Origin: Clostridiales bacterium
Lineage (GTDB): Bacteria; Bacillota; Clostridia; Lachnospirales; Lachnospiraceae
DNA: 45,501 nucleotides
Direction: 5' to 3'
Assembly: GCA_012519905.1 (NCBI GenBank)
Contig: JAAYPG010000145.1
Span: 1 to 45,501 of the forward strand
Shown: positions 1 through 10,864 of the stretch, piece after piece
How the letters are laid out: every line of letters begins with the position of its first letter
Position numbering within the stretch: the stretch's first letter is position 1
Made by a program: the position numbers and the translations under genes
The notes under the pieces: generated by a model
Told to the model about the DNA's origin: nothing
The model's input: the letters and a program-made list of their open reading frames with translations, nothing else
Databases searched by the model: none

Positions 1-36
1 GCATTAAAAGGGTTACCTTATATATAGGAGGAATGT

Positions 37-1674
37 ATGATACAAGCCAGTAATATAACATTAAGATTAGGAAAGCGTGCATTGTTTGAAGATGTGAACA
101 TTAAGTTTACTGAAGGCAACTGCTATGGGCTTATAGGTGCTAACGGTGCCGGTAAATCCACTTTTCTTAAAATATTGAGCGGACAATTAGAGCCGACCAG
201 TGGTGAAGTTATAATCACACCAGGTCAAAGATTGTCCTTTTTACAGCAGGACCATTTCAAATATGATGCCTTTTCAGTATTGGATACTGTCATCATGGGT
301 AACCAGAGACTATATGACATTATGAAGGAAAAGGATGCTATCTATGCCAAGGAGGACTTTACCGATGAGGATGGTATTCGTGCCAGCGAATTGGAGGCTG
401 AGTTCGCATCCATGGACGGTTGGGAAGCCGAGGCTAATGCTGCATCCCTTTTGAATGGACTGGGAATAGATACAGAGCTTCATTATAAGCTGATGAATGA
501 GCTTAATGGTAGCGAAAAGGTTAAGGTTCTTTTGGCCCAAGCCTTATTTGGCAATCCTGATATCCTGCTTCTTGACGAGCCAACTAACCATCTAGATTTG
601 GAAGCCATAAGATGGTTTGAAGAATTCCTAATTAATTTTGAAAATACAGTAATTGTAGTATCCCATGACCGTTATTTTCTAAATAAGGTATGTACCCATA
701 TAGCAGACATTGATTATGCCAAGATACAGCTTTATGCTGGTAACTATGATTTCTGGTATGAATCCAGCCAGCTTATGATCAGGCAGATGAAGGAATCCAA
801 CAAGAAGAAGGAAGAAAAGATAAAGGAGCTGAAAGAGTTTATTCAACGCTTCTCAGCAAATGCTTCAAAATCTAAGCAAGCAACCTCAAGAAAGAAGGCC
901 TTAGAGAAAATAGAACTGGACGATATTAGGCCTTCCAGTAGAAAATATCCTTATATTGATTTTAGACCTAGCAGAGAAATTGGTAATGAGGTTCTTACAG
1001 TCTCTAATATTTCTAAAACAATCGACGGTGTAAAGGTTCTTGATGATATAAGCTTTATTGTAGGTCATGATGACAAAATTGCTTTTGTAGGGCCTGATAG
1101 CCTGGCTACAACAACTCTGTTTAGGATCTTGGCAGGGGAGATAGAGCCTGATGAAGGAACTTACAAGTGGGGAATAACCACTCATGTATCCTATTTCCCC
1201 AAGGACAACACCAAGCTTTTTGACAGTGATGAGACTATTGTGGATTTTCTTATGCCATACTCTCCTGAAAAGGATGTTACCTATGTCCGTGGCTTTATGG
1301 GCAGAATGCTCTTTGCCGGCGAAGAAGGTACAAAGAAGCTTCGCGTGCTCTCTGGTGGAGAAAGGGTCCGTGTTATGCTATCTAGAATGATGATTGCAGG
1401 ATCAAATGTATTGATGCTTGATGAGCCAACTAACCACCTGGATATGGAATCCATTACTTCATTAAATAATGGACTTATCAAATTCCCAGGCGTCATTCTT
1501 TTCACCTCACAGGATCATCAATTTATTCAGACAACCGCTAACCGCATTATGGAGATAACTCCTAACGGATTAATTGATAAGATTACAACCTATGATGAAT
1601 ACCTTGATAGTGATGTTATGGCCAGAAAGAGACAGGTCATGCGCTTTAATAAAGAGGAAGAATTGGAGCTGTAA
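37..1674 (+). CDS. ABC-F family ATP-binding protein (YkpA/YbiT-like)
   Basis: 545 aa; two ABC domains, Walker A GANGAGKST, LLLDEPTNHLDLEA and MLDEPTNHLDME, no TM segments; SD aggagg upstream. Confidence 0.9.
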   Translation: MIQASNITLRLGKRALFEDVNIKFTEGNCYGLIGANGAGKSTFLKILSGQLEPTSGEVIITPGQRLSFLQQDHFKYDAFSVLDTVIMGNQRLYDIMKEKDAIYAKEDFTDEDGIRASELEAEFASMDGWEAEANAASLLNGLGIDTELHYKLMNELNGSEKVKVLLAQALFGNPDILLLDEPTNHLDLEAIRWFEEFLINFENTVIVVSHDRYFLNKVCTHIADIDYAKIQLYAGNYDFWYESSQLMIRQMKESNKKKEEKIKELKEFIQRFSANASKSKQATSRKKALEKIELDDIRPSSRKYPYIDFRPSREIGNEVLTVSNISKTIDGVKVLDDISFIVGHDDKIAFVGPDSLATTTLFRILAGEIEPDEGTYKWGITTHVSYFPKDNTKLFDSDETIVDFLMPYSPEKDVTYVRGFMGRMLFAGEEGTKKLRVLSGGERVRVMLSRMMIAGSNVLMLDEPTNHLDMESITSLNNGLIKFPGVILFTSQDHQFIQTTANRIMEITPNGLIDKITTYDEYLDSDVMARKRQVMRFNKEEELEL

Positions 1675-1690
1675 AACAGCTCCTTTTACT
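1665..1690 (+). terminator. Rho-independent terminator overlapping the ABC-F stop codon
   Basis: ggagctgt-aaa-acagctcc followed by tttt; the stem straddles the TAA stop. Confidence 0.6.
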
Positions 1691-1786
1691 TATATAATTT
1701 TCGTCTTATTACATAAAAGGCTTCACAGTAACTATAATCTAGTTTTAGAATATCATATAAATATATAGTTCTAGTAAGGTGATTCA

Positions 1787-2638
1787 ATGCAATACAGAGA
1801 CAAGGCAAAGATTGAGCTGAAAAACTCTTCTTATGTCCCCGTCCTTAGAGATTCCACTGTCTATTATGGTGGTAGCCAGATGTGGTTTTCCAACGCCAAT
1901 AAAAGAAGCAAGGATTACATCATTCATCATTATGGTTGTGGTACCATTGCTACTGCTGACCTTTTCTTATACCTGGCATTAAGGAAAAATGCATATCCTA
2001 GTGGGGTAACAGAATCTGTTCTACAGGGAACTGACTCAGCTTATTATAAGGATTACATGTCATATGTAAGAAAGATCAATATATACTATACTAAAGCAAA
2101 ACGATATATTGCCGTCCTTGGGCCAAGGATTGCCTATGCCTTCAATTCATATGCAAGGACATACCAGTTCCCTCTTCGGGCCAAATGGAATCTTTCACTT
2201 ACCTATTATGATATGCTTGAGCAAATTGAGGAAATGCTCGCTAGGGACATACCTGTGATTCTCTCAATAGGACCCAATATTCCTTTATGGTGGAAGAATG
2301 AGGGCATTAACTTTTATAAGAGGGAAATATCCTATGAGAAAGATGACATTTATCATACAAAAGCTTCTAGCGATTATGAAGGTTCATTAGCTTATCCCAC
2401 CTTATATCAATACCATCAAGTTAAAAACAATATAAACAGCCATTATGTAACTGTTACAGGGCTATATAGAACCGAACCTAATGTTGATGAGCACCAAGAA
2501 AATACTGATGTAAAAGAAAAAATCATGCTAAGAATATCCTCCTGGGGTAAGCCTTTTTATATCGACTATAATGAATATAGAGATTATATCGATAAATCAG
2601 GAAGTAAATTCACAAGTAGCATGATTTATATTAGATAA
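1787..2638 (+). CDS. putative C39-like/papain-like cysteine peptidase family protein
   Basis: 283 aa; HHYGCGTIATAD (Cys), SHYVTVTGLY (His) and SSWGKPFYIDYNEY resemble C39-like order; no signal peptide seen. Confidence 0.5.
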   Translation: MQYRDKAKIELKNSSYVPVLRDSTVYYGGSQMWFSNANKRSKDYIIHHYGCGTIATADLFLYLALRKNAYPSGVTESVLQGTDSAYYKDYMSYVRKINIYYTKAKRYIAVLGPRIAYAFNSYARTYQFPLRAKWNLSLTYYDMLEQIEEMLARDIPVILSIGPNIPLWWKNEGINFYKREISYEKDDIYHTKASSDYEGSLAYPTLYQYHQVKNNINSHYVTVTGLYRTEPNVDEHQENTDVKEKIMLRISSWGKPFYIDYNEYRDYIDKSGSKFTSSMIYIR

Positions 2639-2679
2639 TAATTATATTATTATATCTGTGCAACTAACAACTCAATTGA

Positions 2680-3474
2680 CTAAGCTAACAGCCATTGTAT
2701 AGAGGGTTCCAAATAATAATTCCAGAAATCCCAGTTGTGAACACCAGGGCTTTCAATATACTCTACTGGTACTCCCTCATCCTTTAGGAACTGATGAAAT
2801 GCCCTATTCTCATTAATAAGGAAATCCTCTGTACCACAGGCCATATATATAGCAGGTATGGTTTTATTCTCAGCTTTTAATGTACGAATCAGTTGCTCAG
2901 GGTTATTTTCACTTGTCTCAAGCTTATCTAAATCACCAAACACTGAGGTATAATAATGGTAGTCAGCAATGCCATCCTTAAATTCTTCTGTTTTATTCTT
3001 TATATTATGTATTATAAGCGCAGAAGAAAGAGCAACTATTTTGCCAAATGTCTCCGGATAATATAAGCCTGTATGGATGGCCCCAAATCCACCCATAGAC
3101 AAACCACCTATATAGGTATCCTCCTTGTCCATAGCTATATTAAAGGTGTTTCTTAAATAGTCTACTAATTCCTGTCCAACTAAGCTGCAATAAGCCTTTC
3201 CTGTCCCTTTTCCATCTAAATAAAAGCTATTCTCACCTGTTGGCATAACAATAGCCATATTATATTTACCTGCTAGCTCCTGTGCCGAGCTACCATATAA
3301 CCAATCCTTGCTAGACCCTGAATAACCATGAAGTAAAAAAAGCGTCTTCATCTTTCTCTTATAATTATCATTACCATCTGTCACAAAAGAAGGTGAATCA
3401 TTTGGTAGCACCAACTGAAAGCATGTACTTCTTGCCAGGGCATTAGAGAAATAATCAACTTGTATTAAAGCCAT
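2680..3474 (-). CDS. esterase family protein (alpha/beta hydrolase, putative esterase D/tributyrin esterase type)
   Basis: 264 aa; LLHGYSGSSKDW, GLSMGGFGA nucleophile elbow, HNWDFW. Confidence 0.85.
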   Translation of the reverse strand: MALIQVDYFSNALARSTCFQLVLPNDSPSFVTDGNDNYKRKMKTLFLLHGYSGSSKDWLYGSSAQELAGKYNMAIVMPTGENSFYLDGKGTGKAYCSLVGQELVDYLRNTFNIAMDKEDTYIGGLSMGGFGAIHTGLYYPETFGKIVALSSALIIHNIKNKTEEFKDGIADYHYYTSVFGDLDKLETSENNPEQLIRTLKAENKTIPAIYMACGTEDFLINENRAFHQFLKDEGVPVEYIESPGVHNWDFWNYYLEPSIQWLLA

Positions 3475-3516
3475 ATGTAAACCTCCGCATGAATATATTT
3501 GCCATAATTATAACAT

Positions 3517-3570
3517 AAAAAAAGCTATGCAGTACATCAATTTTCCATAGAAAAATTAATATGCATAACT
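3517..3570 (-). terminator. terminator of the fab/acc operon
   Basis: minus strand: agttatgcat...atgcatagct-like stem followed by a T7 run, just after accA. Confidence 0.7.
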
Positions 3571-3576
3571 TTATTA

Positions 3577-4362
3577 TTAGATATTCCTAAACTTCTGATA
3601 TCGTTTTTCCAACATCTCATCAACTGATAGGGTCATCAATTCCTTTAGATCCGCACCTATAGCATCCTTTACCTGAAGGGTAACATACTCGAAGTCATTA
3701 TGGGCACCACCAGCAGGCTCTTTTATAATTCCATCTATTATGCCAAACTGATACAGGTCCTGAGCAGTAAGCTTCATATCATTTGCAGCTGTCTCGGCTT
3801 TAGAAGCGTCCTTATAGAGAATACTGGCAAAGCCCTCAGGGGAAAGTATGGAATATATAGCGTTCTCAAGCATATATATCTTATCAGCCACCCCAAGAGC
3901 TAAGGCCCCTCCGCTTCCGCCCTCTGAAATAACCACTGAGATTATCGGAGTCCTTAGCATCATCATTTCTGCTAAATTAGTGGCAATAGCTTCTCCTTGG
4001 CCTCTCTCTTCTGCCCCTATACCGCAGAAGGCACCTGGTGTATCAATAAAACATATTACGGGCCTATTAAACTTTTCAGCCTGCTTCATTAATCTTAAAG
4101 CCTTTCGATATCCCTCTGGATGAGGCATAGAAAAATTCCTTGAGATATTCTCCTTAGTGTTACGGCCTTTTTGCTGAGCTATTATAGTAACTGGAAGATC
4201 ATTAAAAAATCCTATCCCACCTACAATAGCCCTGTCCTCCCTGTATAGCCTATCCCCATGTAATTCTACAAAACCTTTAAAAATCAATTCTATATAATCA
4301 AGCCCTGTGGGCCTTATTGGCATTCTCGCTAATTTTACCTTATCCCATGGTGTTAAATCCAT
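3577..4362 (-). CDS. accA: acetyl-CoA carboxylase carboxyltransferase subunit alpha
   Basis: 261 aa; [39 protein letters not shown]; operon context. Confidence 0.96.
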   Translation of the reverse strand: MDLTPWDKVKLARMPIRPTGLDYIELIFKGFVELHGDRLYREDRAIVGGIGFFNDLPVTIIAQQKGRNTKENISRNFSMPHPEGYRKALRLMKQAEKFNRPVICFIDTPGAFCGIGAEERGQGEAIATNLAEMMMLRTPIISVVISEGGSGGALALGVADKIYMLENAIYSILSPEGFASILYKDASKAETAANDMKLTAQDLYQFGIIDGIIKEPAGGAHNDFEYVTLQVKDAIGADLKELMTLSVDEMLEKRYQKFRNI

Positions 4363-4418
4363 AATGCCCCTCCTGTCGTGCCTATCCTATGGCCTTACTT
4401 CATTCTATAACCATTGAA

Positions 4419-5315
4419 TCAGTTATAGGTAACATCATACTCATGCTTTTTATGCAACTTTAGTAAACTGCCCAAGGTATTCTTTAGCTTATCCCTGGTA
4501 ACTATCTTGTCTACAAAGCCATGCTCCAATAGAAACTCAGCTCTCTGAAACCCCTCAGGAAGCTTCTGTCCTATAGTTTGCTCAATAACTCTGGGCCCTG
4601 CAAATCCAATTAAGGCGCCGGGCTCCGCTAATATAATATCTCCTAGCATAGCAAAGCTGGCTGTTACACCACCGGTAGTTGGGTCTGTAAGGACTGTAAT
4701 ATATAATAGTCCTGCCTGACTATGCTTTGCCACTGCTGCACTTACCTTAGCCATCTGCATTAAAGAAAATATACCTTCTTGCATTCTAGCTCCACCTGAA
4801 GCAGTAAAAACTATCACTGGTAATCGCTCGTGAGTTGCCTTTTCATACATCCTACATAGCTTCTCACCAATGGCTGTACCCATACTGCCCATAAAAAAGG
4901 ATGCATCCATAACCCCTATATATGTGGGATACCCACAGATAAGACCCCGGCCAGTTACAAGTCCATCCACAAGCCCTGTCTGAGTCTGAGTTTTTACCAG
5001 CTTATCAGCATAACCAGGGAAATTAAGAGGATCCCTGGTTGTTAATTGATGATCCATTTCCACAAATGTATCCTCATCCAGGATCATCTCCAGACGTTCA
5101 TTTGCAGACACCCTAAAGCAGTATCCACATTCACAGGTCTTATGGCTCTTTATAAGTAACTTTGTATATATAAGCTTGCCACATCCGGGGCATTTTGTCA
5201 TAATACCCTGAGGTACATTCGGTTTATCCTCTTCTGACCCTCTTAGCTCCTGGGGCCTAGAACGATATACCTTAGTAGTTGCGTATTGCTTGGCTTTAAA
5301 CAGATTTCTACTCAT
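4419..5315 (-). CDS. accD: acetyl-CoA carboxylase carboxyltransferase subunit beta
   Basis: 298 aa; Zn finger [11 protein letters not shown]...[16 protein letters not shown]; overlaps accC by 8 bp. Confidence 0.96.
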   Translation of the reverse strand: MSRNLFKAKQYATTKVYRSRPQELRGSEEDKPNVPQGIMTKCPGCGKLIYTKLLIKSHKTCECGYCFRVSANERLEMILDEDTFVEMDHQLTTRDPLNFPGYADKLVKTQTQTGLVDGLVTGRGLICGYPTYIGVMDASFFMGSMGTAIGEKLCRMYEKATHERLPVIVFTASGGARMQEGIFSLMQMAKVSAAVAKHSQAGLLYITVLTDPTTGGVTASFAMLGDIILAEPGALIGFAGPRVIEQTIGQKLPEGFQRAEFLLEHGFVDKIVTRDKLKNTLGSLLKLHKKHEYDVTYN

Positions 5316-6654
5316 AATTCATCTTTCCTTCGATTATGCCTGTATGGTAATGTCCTGATAGGATTTCATCTCTTTCTAATAGCTCATATTGAAAATCAAT
5401 GTTAGTTTCTATACCATCAATGACCAGCTCAGCTAGAGCTCTTTTCATTCTATTTATAGCTTCCTCTCTGCTATTTCCGTGGGCTATAACCTTAGCCAGC
5501 ATTGAATCATAGCAGGGTGGCACCATATAACCTGGATATAGGGCACTATCCACACGGATACCTAATCCTCCAGGAAATAGTACATTTTCCACAAGCCCAG
5601 GACAGGGGAGAAATCCTCTTTTTGGGTCCTCAGCGTTGATTCTACATTCTATGGCATGGCCACGAAATACAATATCCCTTTGCCTATAGGTAAGCCTATC
5701 GCCCGAGGCTATTTTTATCTGTTCCTTTATTATATCAATTCCAGTAACCATCTCTGTAACGGGATGCTCTACCTGAATTCTTGTATTCATCTCCATAAAA
5801 TAATAATTATTCTCATCGTCTAGTAAAAATTCTATAGTACCTGCATTTACGTATCCTGTGGCTTTTGCAGCCTTCACAGCCGCATTTCCCATCCTGGTCC
5901 TTAGCTCCTCACTAATAACAGTACAGGGGGATTCCTCCATCAACTTTTGATTTCTTCTTTGTACCGAGCAATCCCTCTCACCAAGATGTATAACATTTCC
6001 ATGCTTATCAGCAAGAATTTGAAATTCCACATGCTTAGGATTAATGATCAACTTTTCCATGTATACCTTGTCATCACCAAATGCTGCTTGTGCTTCATTT
6101 TTTGCAGAGCTTATGGCCTTATCTAAATCACAGGCAGAATATACAGCCCGCATACCCTTGCCTCCACCTCCAGCAGAAGCCTTTATCATAACAGGATATC
6201 CAATCTGCTTTGCCAGTTCCTTAGCATCCTCTATATTATCTATCTCACTTTCGCTTCCAGGCACCACAGGGACACCTGCCTTTAGCATGGTTTCTCTGGC
6301 CCTTGATTTACTACCAAGTAACTCTATCGTATCTGCGTCTGGGCCGATAAATGTAATATTGCAGTCCTCACACATTCTGGCAAATGAGCTATTCTCCGAA
6401 AGAAAGCCAAAGCCCGGATGGATTGCACTTGCACCTGTAAGAACGGTTGCACTTATGATGTTTTGCATATTTAAGTAGCTATCCTTTGATTTAGAAGGGC
6501 CTATACATATAGCCTCATCAGCCATAAGTACATGTAAGGCCTCTCTATCCGCCTCAGAATATATTGCAACAGTCTCTATGCCCATTTCCTTGCAGGCACG
6601 AATAATTCTTACAGCTATTTCCCCGCGGTTTGCTATTAATATTTTATGAAACAT
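5308..6654 (-). CDS. accC: acetyl-CoA carboxylase biotin carboxylase subunit
   Basis: 448 aa; [64 protein letters not shown]. Confidence 0.97.
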   Translation of the reverse strand: MFHKILIANRGEIAVRIIRACKEMGIETVAIYSEADREALHVLMADEAICIGPSKSKDSYLNMQNIISATVLTGASAIHPGFGFLSENSSFARMCEDCNITFIGPDADTIELLGSKSRARETMLKAGVPVVPGSESEIDNIEDAKELAKQIGYPVMIKASAGGGGKGMRAVYSACDLDKAISSAKNEAQAAFGDDKVYMEKLIINPKHVEFQILADKHGNVIHLGERDCSVQRRNQKLMEESPCTVISEELRTRMGNAAVKAAKATGYVNAGTIEFLLDDENNYYFMEMNTRIQVEHPVTEMVTGIDIIKEQIKIASGDRLTYRQRDIVFRGHAIECRINAEDPKRGFLPCPGLVENVLFPGGLGIRVDSALYPGYMVPPCYDSMLAKVIAHGNSREEAINRMKRALAELVIDGIETNIDFQYELLERDEILSGHYHTGIIEGKMNYE

Positions 6655-6683
6655 CTACTTCTCCTTATTTTTCACTAATCCCT

Positions 6684-7127
6684 CTATTCATTTGGGTTTG
6701 CACCGTCACCTATTGCAAATGTAAATATTGCCTCTACTGCCACCTCATCCTCTACATAGGCTTTTGCAGACCCAACTCCAAAGCTTCCCTTGTTTTTTAT
6801 TATTTCTACATCCAATATCAGTACATCACCAGGTACAACCTGGCGCCTAAATCTAACCTTATCCATGCCTCCGAAATACACTATTTTTCCCGCGTGTTTC
6901 TCTTCAGAGAGCATTACCACTGCTCCCGTCTGAGCCAGAGCTTCCAATATTATTACCCCCGGCATAACTGCCTTTCCAGGAAAATGTCCCACAAAATATG
7001 GTTCATCCATAGTTACGCACTTTCTTCCTACACCATGTACTCCCGGCTCAAGCTTTTCTATACGGTCAACTAAAAGAAACGGAGGTCGGTGAGGTATTAT
7101 TTTTTGTATTTCATCCACATTTAACAT
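6684..7127 (-). CDS. fabZ: 3-hydroxyacyl-ACP dehydratase FabZ
   Basis: 147 aa; IQKIIPHRPPFLLVDRI, VGHFPGKAVMPGVIILEALAQ. Confidence 0.96.
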   Translation of the reverse strand: MLNVDEIQKIIPHRPPFLLVDRIEKLEPGVHGVGRKCVTMDEPYFVGHFPGKAVMPGVIILEALAQTGAVVMLSEEKHAGKIVYFGGMDKVRFRRQVVPGDVLILDVEIIKNKGSFGVGSAKAYVEDEVAVEAIFTFAIGDGANPNE

Positions 7128-7242
7128 AATAATCCCTTTCTAATATAATAGCAAGACTTTTCCATATTTTAGTGCAATATGGGTCTAAACAGTTATAAAA
7201 CATACTTTATTCATTAAGCTAATTCATTATGATTGAAGCTAC

Positions 7243-7722
7243 TTACTTTACTATAAATAAAGGCTGCCCAAATTCCACCATTTCCTCATTTTCTACCAAG
7301 CATTCAATTATTTCGCCTTCCACTTCACTTTCTATCTCATTCATCAGCTTCATTGCCTCTATGATGCAGACTGGCTGACCCTTCTTTACAAGATCTCCTT
7401 TACTTACAAATGGGGGCTTATCCGGGGCAGGTTGACGATAAAAGGTTCCTACCATTGGAGAAAGAATCTTCTTAGCTCCAGCTAATATGGTATCCTTTGA
7501 CTTGTCTGCATCTAAGCTATCTGGCCCCTGATTGATAGCTGGTGTTTGAACAGGCTGCGAATTTACATTAGGTATCTGCTCACCACCCGAGCAGGGTGCC
7601 GGATATCCACTGCCGATATTCTTCTCCAGCTCAAGCTTAAATTCATCATGTTCTATTGCAATCCTAGTAATACCCATTTTAGTCATTTCCTGCATAAGAT
7701 TAACTATTTCCTTATATTCCAT
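7243..7722 (-). CDS. accB: acetyl-CoA carboxylase biotin carboxyl carrier protein
   Basis: 159 aa; C-terminal biotinyl motif IIEAMKLMNEIESE. Confidence 0.95.
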   Translation of the reverse strand: MEYKEIVNLMQEMTKMGITRIAIEHDEFKLELEKNIGSGYPAPCSGGEQIPNVNSQPVQTPAINQGPDSLDADKSKDTILAGAKKILSPMVGTFYRQPAPDKPPFVSKGDLVKKGQPVCIIEAMKLMNEIESEVEGEIIECLVENEEMVEFGQPLFIVK

Positions 7723-7724
7723 GG

Positions 7725-8963
7725 CTATACCTCCATATTTTTAAAGATTAAGCTTGCATTATGACCTCCAAAACCTAGGCTATTGGTCATTACATAAGAT
7801 AACTTACTCTCTCGTCCCTTACCGGGTACATAATCCAAATCACATTCCTCATCCGCCTCGAGAAGACCTATGGTTGCCGGAATAAAGCCCTCATCTATGG
7901 CCTTGATAGAGACTACTGCCTCAACTGCTCCTGCTGCTCCAAGAAGATGACCTATCATGGATTTGGTTGAGCTTACGGGTATATTATAGGCTTCATCTCC
8001 AAAAGCCGCCTTCATAGCCAGGGTTTCCAACTTGTCATTAATAGGTGTACTTGTGCCATGGGCATTTACATAGGAAATATCCTTGGGACTTATACCCGCC
8101 TCCCTCATGGCATTTCTCATAGACATGGCTCCACCGTGTCCATCTGGAGAAGGTGATGTAATATGATAGGCATCAGCGGTGGCACCATAACCCACTATTT
8201 CTGCATAGATTCTTGCACCACGGTTTATGGCATGATCATAAGCCTCCATAAGCAGGATGCCTGCCCCTTCGCCCATGACAAAACCATCTCTTTCCCTATC
8301 AAATGGAATAGAAGCCCTAAGAGGATTCTGGCTTAAGGATAAAGCTGTAAGAGCATTAAAGCCTGCCACACCTAAGGGGGTAATGGAAGCCTCCGTACCA
8401 CCTGCCAAAATCATATCCGCATAGCCGTGCTTAATGTTTCTATAGGCTTCTCCTATACTGTGTGTACCACTAGCACAGGCTGTTACCACATTGGTGCATA
8501 CACCCTGAGCACCAAATTTTATAGCTATATTACCCGCAGCCATATTGGTGATTGTCATAGGTATGAATAAGGGGTTTACTCTTCTAGGTCCCTTACCTGT
8601 CAAGGTATTTGCTTCCTTTTCTATCTTCTCAAGGCCCCCAATACCTGAACCTACTATCACCCCAAAGCGATCCTTATCAATGCTATCTAAATCAATTCCT
8701 GAATCTTTAATTGCCTGTACAGAAGCTGCTATAGCAAATTGAGAAAACCGATCCATCCTTCTTGCTTCCTTAAAGTCCATATATAACTTAGGATCAAAAT
8801 CCTTTACAGCAGCAACTAGCTTTACAGCAAAGGCCTCGGTATCAAAGTTTTTGATAAAATCAATACCACATACCCCTGCCTTTACATTTTCAAAAAACTC
8901 CTCCACCGTATTTCCAATCGGTGTAACTGCTCCTAAGCCTGTTATTACCACTCTCTGTTCCAT
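7725..8963 (-). CDS. fabF: beta-ketoacyl-ACP synthase II
   Basis: 412 aa; VVITGLGAVTPIGN, TACASGTHSIGEA, NAHGTSTP, GHLLGAAGAVE. Confidence 0.96.
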   Translation of the reverse strand: MEQRVVITGLGAVTPIGNTVEEFFENVKAGVCGIDFIKNFDTEAFAVKLVAAVKDFDPKLYMDFKEARRMDRFSQFAIAASVQAIKDSGIDLDSIDKDRFGVIVGSGIGGLEKIEKEANTLTGKGPRRVNPLFIPMTITNMAAGNIAIKFGAQGVCTNVVTACASGTHSIGEAYRNIKHGYADMILAGGTEASITPLGVAGFNALTALSLSQNPLRASIPFDRERDGFVMGEGAGILLMEAYDHAINRGARIYAEIVGYGATADAYHITSPSPDGHGGAMSMRNAMREAGISPKDISYVNAHGTSTPINDKLETLAMKAAFGDEAYNIPVSSTKSMIGHLLGAAGAVEAVVSIKAIDEGFIPATIGLLEADEECDLDYVPGKGRESKLSYVMTNSLGFGGHNASLIFKNMEV

Positions 8964-9046
8964 AGCTACCTCTCATTCCTCTGCCATATAACGGCATGAA
9001 TATAGTGAATCCTGAATCTATCCATCATTTCTACTGACATAAGGTA

Positions 9047-9787
9047 TTACATTACCATACCTCCATCAACCTGTAATACCTGACCAGTTATATAGTTTGC
9101 TGCTTCCGATGCCAAGAAGCTTACAGCCCCTGCCACTTCATCTGCACTACCAAAGCGACCAAGAGGGATGGCTGCTATACTCGCCTCCTTAACCCTATCA
9201 GCTAAGGCATCTGTCATATCTGTCTGTATAAAGCCTGGGGCTACTGCATTTACAGTAATACCCCTACTAGACAGCTCTCTGGCTGCTGACTTGGTTATAC
9301 CGATTACCCCTGCCTTTGATGCTGCATAATTTGCCTGGCCAATATTTCCGGCAATACCTACTACCGATGATATGTTTATGATCTTACCGAATCTTTGCTT
9401 TAGCATGACTTTAGCAGCATGTTTCATGCAGAAGAAGGTTCCCTTAAGATTAATATTGATTACCTGGTCAAATTCCTCTTCTGACATCCTAATAAGGAGA
9501 TTATCCTTATTTATACCTGCATTGTTTACCAGAATATCCAGGGTCTTATATTCATTTATTGCTTGATCAATTAGATTTTTAGCCTCTTCCTCCTGGCTTA
9601 TGTCTGCTCTTATGGCTATGGCTTCACCACCTGCATTCTTTATAGCCGATAAAAGCTCATCCACCTGACTTATACTATTTCTATAATTTAATACAACCTT
9701 TGCGCCATAATGAGCAAATTGCAGAGCTATTGCTCTTCCTATTCCTCTTCCTGCACCAGTAATTATTGCTGTTTTCCCACTTAGCAT
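9047..9787 (-). CDS. fabG: 3-oxoacyl-ACP reductase FabG
   Basis: MLSGKTAIITGAGRGIGRAIA, NNAGINKDNLLIRM, YAASKAG; start MLSGK preferred (GGAGAT SD upstream) over the ORF-track start at 9799. Confidence 0.94.
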   Translation of the reverse strand: MLSGKTAIITGAGRGIGRAIALQFAHYGAKVVLNYRNSISQVDELLSAIKNAGGEAIAIRADISQEEEAKNLIDQAINEYKTLDILVNNAGINKDNLLIRMSEEEFDQVININLKGTFFCMKHAAKVMLKQRFGKIINISSVVGIAGNIGQANYAASKAGVIGITKSAARELSSRGITVNAVAPGFIQTDMTDALADRVKEASIAAIPLGRFGSADEVAGAVSFLASEAANYITGQVLQVDGGMVM

Positions 9788-9851
9788 ATTAATCTCCATT
9801 TCCCTTCAGCTTTCTTAATCTTCCTATATACCACATATTCAAGCTCAATAT

Positions 9852-10793
9852 CTAAGACAAGGATTGTAGGGCGGATACAGTCTCCTTAAGGGAAGCCATA
9901 TCCTCTACCTGATAGCAACCAAGTCCACGGTCAATCTTCTTTACAAAGCCCGATAAGGTCCTTCCTGGTCCAAGCTCTACAAAGTGCCTAACACCATCCT
10001 CTATCATTCTCCGGATTGACTGTTCCCAGAGCACACTATTCATTACCTGTTTATAAAGTAGGCCCTTAACCTCATCTACACTATGAATATAATCAGCGGT
10101 TACATTGCTGATTACAGGTAGCTTTAGGCTACCCAGGGTCAGATTATCTAGTTCTTTCTTTAAATTATCAGCCGCTGGGGCAAGCATGGAGGTATGAAAG
10201 GGAGCACTTACAGCTAGATAGACAGACCTTTTAGCTCCTAGCCTCTTGGCTATCTCTGCAGCCTTCTCCACAGCCTTTACCTCGCCCCCAATAACAATCT
10301 GACCGGGACAGTTGTAATTGGCAGCTTCCACAATGCCATATTCTTTAGCTTCCTCACATGCCTCTCTTATCTTATCTTCAGAAAGACCAAGAATTGCACA
10401 CATTGTTCCCTTTCCTTCAGCCACCGCCTCCTGCATGAACCTACCACGCTTTTGTACCAAAGGTATAACCTGAGATAAGGTAAATACGCCGCTGATTGTA
10501 AGGGATGTATATTCTCCTAGACTTAATCCTGCCGTTACATTAGGAAAAATTTCATATCTTGATAGAGCATAATAGGCAGCTATGGACGTGGCTAGGATGG
10601 CTGGCTGTGTATATTCAGTACGACTAAGCTCATCCTTACTTCCCTCAAAAATTATATCTGAAAGCTTAATTTTCAATCTCTCATCAGTCTCATCAAATAT
10701 TCTTTTACATTCAGTAAAGTTATTATAAAACTCCTTACCCATTCCAATATATTGGGATCCTTGGCCGGGAAAGAGAAAGGCAATCTTCTCCAT
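9852..10793 (-). CDS. fabD: ACP S-malonyltransferase
   Basis: 313 aa; IAFLFPGQGSQYIGMGKE, GLSLGEYTSL. Confidence 0.96.
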   Translation of the reverse strand: MEKIAFLFPGQGSQYIGMGKEFYNNFTECKRIFDETDERLKIKLSDIIFEGSKDELSRTEYTQPAILATSIAAYYALSRYEIFPNVTAGLSLGEYTSLTISGVFTLSQVIPLVQKRGRFMQEAVAEGKGTMCAILGLSEDKIREACEEAKEYGIVEAANYNCPGQIVIGGEVKAVEKAAEIAKRLGAKRSVYLAVSAPFHTSMLAPAADNLKKELDNLTLGSLKLPVISNVTADYIHSVDEVKGLLYKQVMNSVLWEQSIRRMIEDGVRHFVELGPGRTLSGFVKKIDRGLGCYQVEDMASLKETVSALQSLS

Positions 10794-10864
10794 AGCAACC
10801 TCCTTCCATTTATTTTTTATTTATATACTGCTTTAGATATTTATAAGTCCTATACTTAAGCAAT

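Noticed and set aside
6630-7073. 147-aa plus-strand ORF opposite fabZ
   Set aside because: Mirror of the fabZ coding sequence with composition-driven residues; fabZ is unambiguous.
7128-7242. ccatattttagtgcaatatgg hairpin between fabZ and accB as a terminator
   Set aside because: No T tract after it on the operon strand; downstream operon genes would be cut off. Possibly a processing site, but unsupported.
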